The notes under the pieces: model-generated
Database searches by the model: none
What the model was told of the DNA's origin: nothing
What the model saw: the letters and a program-made list of their open reading frames with translations, nothing else
Translations under genes and position numbers: made by a program
Assembly (NCBI GenBank): GCA_009823395.1
Contig: CM020501.1
Location: 30,689,861 to 30,753,860 of the forward strand
Reading direction: 5' to 3'
Length of the DNA: 64,000 bases
Source of the DNA: Thamnaconus septentrionalis
Taxonomy: Eukaryota; Chordata; Actinopteri; Tetraodontiformes; Monacanthidae
Part shown: positions 58,722-64,000 of the stretch, piece by piece
Layout of the letters: each line of letters begins with the position of its first letter
Numbering within the stretch: position 1 is the first letter of the stretch

Positions 58722-59381
58722 AGCTACTTTTCCATGAGCCCTAGAACTGCACCAAACCTAAATATGGCCATAATAAAACCTGGTGATGGGAACAGCTGAG
58801 CTTGGAAAAACCTCTCAAATATGGCTGAAAGGTTTTGACGCTCTCATCAGGTGGTTTTCCAGACGGATCCATAAAGAGGAATATTGCAAAAGTGAAAATG
58901 GAAATACGTTTTAGTCATTTACACGTCAGCAGACGTGATGTACGGGGTCACATGACCAGTTGACTGACCAGTGAAAACTGGAGACGTTTCACTCCACCTC
59001 CACACTTCAATGGCATCACACAGCTCATTAAACGTATTCCGGGTCATTCTGAAATTCTGAATCCTGTGAATTCCTGTGAATTCCTCTCCCAGAAATCCCT
59101 CATTGGTGTCCACAGCCACACATACGGACTTTGCCTCTGAACTGTCACCCGCTGCCTCTGTCTCCTGATGAGAACAGCGGCAGCAGCAGGAGTGACAACT
59201 GAAATAGCTGCTTTAAAATGCAAAATATTTTGTACCTCCATCCTGCTCACAGTGAGGCCTGGCGGGACGAGATTTGATGAGAATGACGGCCGACGCGCAT
59301 CACAACATTCAATGGAATTCAAATTCTAAATTCTACAAATATCGCTATTATTTCGCCAAAAACGGTCATGGAAATGCAGCT
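58722..59381 (-). mobile_element. Harbinger-like DNA transposon remnant with transposase fragment
   Basis: Inverted ends AGCTACTTTTCCATGA and TCATGGAAATGCAGCT bound about 660 bases. On the minus strand, two overlapping frames (around 59322-59044 and 59119-58919) encode pieces of a PIF/Harbinger-type transposase N-terminal region, including NSQEFTG, then FRMTRNTFNELCDAIEVW. The piece is frameshifted and lacks the catalytic DDE part, so it is dead. The left interior (CCCTAGAACTGCACCAAACC) matches the MITE at 21544-21652. Confidence 0.7.
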
Positions 59382-59853
59382 AGCTCGTCTAGGTATGCCA
59401 CAGCTAGCTCGTAGCTAGCGCAACCTATTTCATGTCAGCATCAGACATTAACGCTCTGGTTTGTACTCGGTGAGTTTCGGTGAGTTTCGGTCTTTACACG
59501 TCCGCTTAGCGATTGGCTGCTTAAAGGTCGTGCAGAGATCGAGTTGTGATGTTTGTTTTTAGCAACGTGCTAACTCACTGTGAGAGCAAAGCAGCAGCGA
59601 GAACAACAAATACCCGCCACTGACTGCATCGTCTAATGGCTCCAGCGAGATCTGCGACTCTGCTGCGACTCTGGCAGCTAATGAACGCTAACGAGGGTGT
59701 AGGCAGGGGGTGGGGTAGTGGTGGTGGGTGCTGGTGGGGGGGTGGAGGAGGGAGGGAGGGGGGTTACTGAGGCGGAACCTTCAAGCTTTCCCTCTTCATA
59801 CCCAGTCTGCTGCCGTCTGTCCAGCAGTTCTGAGTCAAAACCCCTGAGACAGA

Positions 59854-59859
<6 letters not shown>

Positions 59860-59891
<32 letters not shown>

Positions 59892-59918
59892 CGTCCTGCG
59901 GAGTCAGCAGCAGCGAGT

Positions 59919-59964
<46 letters not shown>

Positions 59965-60061
59965 GACGGAGGCCAGACAGATATTTGCAGCCCTCAGGGT
60001 TTCACTCTGTCCCATTCCATCCCATCAGCCAGCTGTTGAGCTCTTTACTGCCACCACATGG

Positions 60062-60098
<37 letters not shown>
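59860..60098. repeat. (GT)n, (CTG)13 and (GT)n cluster
   Basis: (GT)n at 59860-59890, (CTG)n at 59921-59961 and (GT)n at 60062-60099. The composite open frames are artefacts. Confidence 0.95.
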
Positions 60099-60100
<2 letters not shown>

Positions 60101-60510
60101 TGTGTGGGTGCCACAAAATGGTTATTGATGAAACTTCTACTTGCTTGGCAGCTCTATCCACGCCGGGGGGTGTGGAGGGCGGGTGGGCAGAGGGGGTTTA
60201 GGGTGTGTGTGTCGGGGGGGTATAAAGTTCTCTCACTCGCCCACTCACTCACTCGCTCGCTCTGCCAGTGAAAGGATCTCTGCTAAGTTTGCGTGTCGGA
60301 AAAAGAAAAAGTCCTCCAGACAAAGTTCAGTTGAAGCTCGGCGGCGGCGCTACGTTAGCATGCATAGGCATTTCTGTGTGCCCCCCCGCTCCCCCACTGT
60401 ACACACACAGAAGCAGCTGAAGAACAACAGGAGGTGAAGTGTTCAAGAGGACGAGAGAGAGACCAAGAAATCACTGAGTGTTAAGAAACAGACAAACATC
60501 TGGAACACCT

Positions 60511-60955
60511 GGAGGAGGAGGAGGTGGTAGAGGAGCAGGAGGAGGAGGAGGAGGAGGAGGAAGAAGAGGTGGTAGTGGAGCAGGAGGAGGAGGAGGAGGA
60601 GGAGGAGGAGGAAGAAGAGGAGGAAGAGGAGGAGGAGGAAGAAGAAGAGGAGGAGGAGGAGGAGGAGGAAGAGGTGGTAGTGGAGCAGGAGGAGGAGGAG
60701 GAGGAGGAGGAAGAAGAGGAGGAAGAGGAGGAGGAGGAAGAAGAAGAGGAGGAGGAGGAGGAGGAAGAGGTGGTAGTGGAGCAGGAGGAGGAGGAGGAGG
60801 AGGAGGAAGAAGAGGAGGAGGAGGAGGAGGAGGAGGAGGAGGAGGGGGAAGAAGAGGAGGAAGAGGAGGAGGAGGAAGAAGAAGAGGAGGACGAGGGGGA
60901 GGAGGAAGAAGAAGAGGAGGAGGAGGAAGAGAAGGAGGGGAAGGAGGAAGAAGAG

Positions 60956-60987
<32 letters not shown>

Positions 60988-61060
60988 GGAGGAGGGGGAG
61001 GAGGAAGAAGAGGAGGAAGAGAAGGTGGAGGAGGAGCAGGAGGACGGAAGTGAAGAGGAG
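60511..61060. repeat. GGA/GAA polypurine tract, about 530 bp, with higher-order units
   Basis: Almost uninterrupted purine on the plus strand, mainly GAGGAG and GAAGAAGAGG. A marker block GAGGTGGTAGTGGAGCAGGA recurs near 60566, 60671 and 60767, showing duplication of units of about 100 bases. All frames are open on both strands (poly-Glu, poly-Gly/Arg, poly-Ser, poly-Leu, poly-Pro). None shows a credible gene start or domain. Confidence 0.95.
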
Positions 61061-61662
61061 TTTTCCATCTGCAATTATCTTCGTCACTCTTCATCCTCCA
61101 AAGTCAACAGTCAGAATCTCCGTCTTCACACTGAGCAACGTTTTCACCGTTTCGACCAAAAACGAATAAATTAAGAAAAAAAAGCCAGCGAGACAGATGG
61201 TGCTGCTGCTTTCGACCAATCAGGTGCCACTCAGCTGGTGGGAGGTTGTTGGTTTGACTGGAATCCTCATTATTATTATCTTTGTCAATTGTATTTCATT
61301 AACTTTGCCTCCAAGGAAGATGAGACTTTGATTCCAGTCCAAAGATATCACAGCCAGACAGCCAGACACCAGCAGGTGGCGCCGCAGGTCACGTCAGAGA
61401 CTCACCAGCAGGGGAGTCTGTAGGTCGGCCCTGCAGGACGCCACATCTGTGGCCCCGTAGGGCAGTTTGGGTTTTCAGAGCGGGTGTTTGCAGTGGAACT
61501 GCGACGCCAGCGTCCCCGGAGCCAAACAGGAAGTGATTCAATTTCACACATATTTGCATCACATTTCCACCACCTGGAGCCACGAGCAGGGAAAATGGGA
61601 TGGTTTCTCACTTTAAAAGAAGGACAGAATGAAAAAATAAAAATTGCGACCATCATTTCAGA

Positions 61663-62210
61663 CGGGCGTGGGCAAACTATGGCCCGGGGGCCTATATGCA
61701 TTCATTATATTAATAGTCAATCATCAAACAGCTCCATGTTTGCAGTGTTTCCAGAGTCATTTCAGTAAAGAGCTAAACACCCTGGTGATCCAAGGGTGGT
61801 TCTGAGTGGTTCTGGGTGGTTCTAAGAGATAAAAACACCCTGGTGGTCCAGTGGTGGTTCTAGATGGTTCTAGGTGGTTCTGGGTGGTTCTCAGAGCTAA
61901 ACACCCTGGTGGTTCTAGATGGTTCTAGGTGGTTCTGGATGGTTCTGGGTGGTTCTCAGAGCTAAACACCCTGGTGGTTCTAGATGGTTCTGAGTGGTGC
62001 TGGGAGGTTCTAAGAGCTAAACACCCTGGTGGGGCTTCAAAGACACTGATTTGGTTGCAACTTTGCTTCATTTTCCATTGACATTACAGCAACATGTTTT
62101 CTCCATAATATCCATGACAGATTGTTTCCTCCTATGAGGTGGCTCACCAGAACACTCCATCCATCTGCTGCTGCTCCGCTACCTCTGGCACACTGTACAA
62201 CCCACTGTGT
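61663..62210 (+). mobile_element. hAT-like nonautonomous element with expanded internal repeat
   Basis: Same family as 4323-4789. The left end has GTGGGCAAACTATGGCCCGG and the right end ACTGTACAACCCACTGTG, where it stops short of the terminus. The GGTTCTGGGTGGTTCTAAGA / GAGCTAAACACCCTGGTGG module occurs about five times, more than in any other copy here. Confidence 0.75.
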
Positions 62211-62333
62211 CCAGTCACCAGGCAAAAACAGAAACTGATCCAAAACCAGCAGTATTTCCTAAAGTTCTGGTCACATGACACGTGTCCTCTGAGTGACATC
62301 ATCGTCCCCCAGGACATCAAATTCAAGAGCCGG

Positions 62334-62361
62334 TGGGGGGTGGGGGGGGGGGGGGGGTGGG
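62334..62361. repeat. Poly-G tract
   Basis: GGGGGGTGGGGGGGGGGG-type run, with G4-forming potential on the plus strand. Confidence 0.9.
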
Positions 62362-62620
62362 GGTCACAGTGAGAGATTCCAGCCAAAACAGAAAGAAGGA
62401 AAACAGACAGAGTCCATTGTGTCTGAGATGATCCACCATGATGGATGGATGTCTGTGGTCACATGATTACATTTCCCAACAATCTGAGTGTGTGTGTGTG
62501 TGTGTCTGGGCTGCAGGTCTTTATTATTATTAATGCACTTGCTCATGTTGTGCAGGTTATTAGTGACTCACATGGTGGGATTTTGAGTTTGTGCGAGTGA
62601 GTCTGTTTGCATGCTGATGG

Positions 62621-62647
62621 GTGTGTGTGTGTGTGTGTGTGTGTGTG
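62621..62647. repeat. (GT)13 microsatellite abutting the sgcz exon 4 donor
   Basis: On the sense strand the intron reads GTGAGC followed directly by (AC)n. Confidence 0.95.
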
Positions 62648-62652
62648 CTCAC

Positions 62653-62740
62653 CAATGGTCAGCTGACCGGTCACGTGACCCTGGTGGTCCCTGGCATTGA
62701 CGGTGACGTTGCGGTCGGACTGGAGGACCAGCGGACTGTC
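62653..62740 (-). CDS. sgcz: sgcz exon 4
   Basis: An 88-base exon with acceptor CCTCCTGCAG before 62740 and donor GTGAGC after 62653. It begins in phase 0 and ends in phase 1. It encodes DSPLVLQSDRNVTVNARD, then HQGHVTGQLTIG. The RNVTVNAR segment contains the conserved N-glycosylation sequon of gamma/delta/zeta-sarcoglycan ectodomains. The size of 88 bases matches the family's exon 4 as I recall it. A (GT)n tract lies about 40 bases upstream of the acceptor and an (AC)n tract follows the donor. Confidence 0.96.
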
Positions 62741-62914
62741 CTGCAGGAGGAGGAGAGGAAGAAGAGCTTGGAGTCAAACACACACACACACACACACACA
62801 CTGCTCCAATCAGGCCAGCAGGGGGAGACAATCAGACTGGTTCTTCTTCTTGATTTATGCAGTTTCTACAAATATCTAACAATGTAAGTGTGTATCAGCA
62901 GCGTCATACACCCA

Positions 62915-62981
62915 CCCATCCATCCATCCATCCATCTATCCATCCATCCATCCACCCGCCCATCCATCCATCCATCCATCT
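62915..62981. repeat. (CATC)n microsatellite
   Basis: Tetramer array CATCCATC with CACCCGCC and CTATC variants. Confidence 0.95.
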
Positions 62982-63543
62982 ATTTTCTCCTCCTCCATCA
63001 CTCAGGGTTGGAGTGATGTCACTATGTTTCTCTCTGTAGTTCAGATGGATGAAGGTCTCTGTCAACGTTGTCGGACTCTTTAGTTAAAAAGACATTTTAT
63101 TTTCATGGACTGCTCGCACTTCTACCGCAGACCACCAGGGGATTGTGATCGTTTTGATCCATCGATCCTCAATACTCATCTTACAGAAACCAGACTTGGA
63201 TCCACTAATGAGCCGACTAAACATCCAGGAAGCCCCAGGGGTCAAGGGTCAGATCCAGACCCTGACACACGGTCAAAGGTCATGGTTACTGGGGGAGTTG
63301 TGGGGGGGCTACTTCCTGTTTGAGGCCCCTGAACTTTCTTGGAACCCCTCAGCAAACAACATGTACGTTTGCTTACATGTTTGTTTTTTCCCCCACCGTC
63401 ATTTTCAGCCTAAACGAACAAAACGCAGCGGCGACCTCTGACCTCTAACCCCTGGTCTTCATCTTCAGTCTTGATTGAGTTGCTCAGAGGCCGTCGACTC
63501 ACAATCAGCAGACAGTGAACACAGCTTCCAGTGAGACCCCGAT

Positions 63544-63546
<3 letters not shown>

Positions 63547-63596
<50 letters not shown>

Positions 63597-63597
63597 A
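63547..63597. repeat. (CT)n microsatellite
   Basis: Near-pure CT run with one CCTC interruption. Confidence 0.95.
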
Positions 63598-64000
63598 TTC
63601 TTCCTGTATTCACAGACTGCCGGCGCCAGTCAGCCAATCATTGCACTCCAACAACTTTTGCTTCCTTTGTTTCTTCTCGTATCTCTACAATTAGATAATT
63701 TTCTCCGTCTGTCTCTCTCGCCTCGTTCCGTCTCTTCCCCCCCGGTTCCCCTCCTTCCATTTCTTAAATTGCTTATTTGTTTTGACGGCGTGAAATGAAT
63801 CGCTCTCAGGTGACCCAATTTCTCCGCCGATTTCCTCAAATTAATATCTCGTCCTCGCATTCCGCCCTCAATCCCAAATGAGGGTTTGGAGTTAAAATTG
63901 GAAAGCCGTTGAGCCGTCAAAGTGGAAAATCTTCCCTCTTCCTCCTCCTCCTCCTCCTTCTTCTTCTTCTCCTTCTTCTTCCTTCTGGATGGATATTCTC

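Larger units (their letters stand above)
38656..62652 (-). other. sgcz: sgcz intron 4 (about 24 kb)
   Basis: No sgcz exon is seen inside. Stretches without a listed feature: 38700-39410, 39860-40750 (poly-purine and AT-rich, CTTT run at 40570-40600), 41250-42370 (contains (GT)n 41818-41856 and TATCGGTA words near 41340-41400), 43800-44030, 44120-45100, 45520-47040 (single-copy-looking around 46690-46760), 47220-47740, 48100-50940 (no repeat recognised), 51360-51570, 53000-53700, 53800-56090, 56135-57400, 57610-58720, 59390-59850, 60110-60500 and 61070-61660. Donor GTGAGC follows 62653 and acceptor CCTCAG precedes 38655. Confidence 0.85.
62741..64000 (-). other. sgcz: sgcz intron 3, partial
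   Basis: No exon is seen. In particular, the preceding sarcoglycan exon (membrane-proximal ectodomain with the LEG-SEFL motif) was looked for and not found. The stretch holds (CA)n at 62779-62801, (CATC)n at 62915-62981, (CT)n at 63547-63597 and (CTC)n/(TTC)n at 63938-63980. The rest is unremarkable. Confidence 0.8.

Noticed and set aside
60524..61174. Open frame of 216 codons, Glu-rich, plus strand, and similar long frames on the other strand
   Set aside because: It follows a GGA/GAA repeat in which every frame is open. No domain, no splice context and no unique N-terminus.
62741..64000. Possible sgcz exon 3
   Set aside because: I looked on the minus strand for the LEG-SEFL and LY-x-KEI-type segment that precedes exon 4 in the family and found none. 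It must lie beyond the window.

Overview
The window looks like genomic DNA from a ray-finned (teleost) fish. It is intron-rich, extremely dense in microsatellites and minisatellites, and holds fragments of typical fish transposons (hAT-like and Harbinger-like elements, non-LTR retrotransposon 3' ends). There is no sign of prokaryotic gene organisation. I cannot name the species. Coding sequence is well under 2 percent of the window. Most long open frames are repeat artefacts, because simple repeats rarely form stop codons.

Two genes can be supported, both on the minus strand. The main one is the 3' part of a zeta-sarcoglycan gene (sgcz). Five exons run from high to low coordinates: 62740-62653, 38655-38533, 36966-36894, 22128-22005 and 6982-6776. 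All have consensus splice sites and compatible phases (1, 1, 2, 0). Together they encode the C-terminal 204 residues, ending in the Cys-rich cluster and the -CLWS terminus that I recall for zeta-sarcoglycan. The 5' exons (cytoplasmic tail, membrane anchor, start of the ectodomain) must lie beyond base 64000.

The second gene, at 2580-1154 about 4.2 kb past the sgcz stop, is a compact four-exon CD300/pIgR-like immune receptor. It has a signal-peptide exon, one V-set Ig exon, a transmembrane exon and a short tail exon without tyrosine.

Layout: 1-1153, 3' flank of the CD300-like gene with a MITE; 1154-2580, CD300-like gene; 2581-6775, intergenic DNA and probable sgcz 3' UTR with a hAT-like element; 6776-6982, sgcz last exon; 6983-22004, intron 7; 22005-22128, exon 7; 22129-36893, intron 6 (palindromic MITE, 43-unit GAA/TTC array, several minisatellites); 36894-38655, exons 6 and 5 around a 1.6 kb intron; 38656-62652, the 24 kb intron 4 (broken LINE reverse transcriptase, Harbinger remnant, promoter-like CpG-rich patch, 0.5 kb GGA tract); 62653-62740, exon 4; then partial intron 3 to the end.

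The most striking architectural point is that every internal sgcz exon seen here is bordered by a simple repeat at or within a few bases of a splice site. No clearly novel multi-gene system is visible. The points most worth a second look are the repeat-framed sgcz exons, the X-box/CRE/ETS promoter-like patch in intron 4, a hAT-like family whose copies carry an internally expanding minisatellite, and the CD300-like gene.
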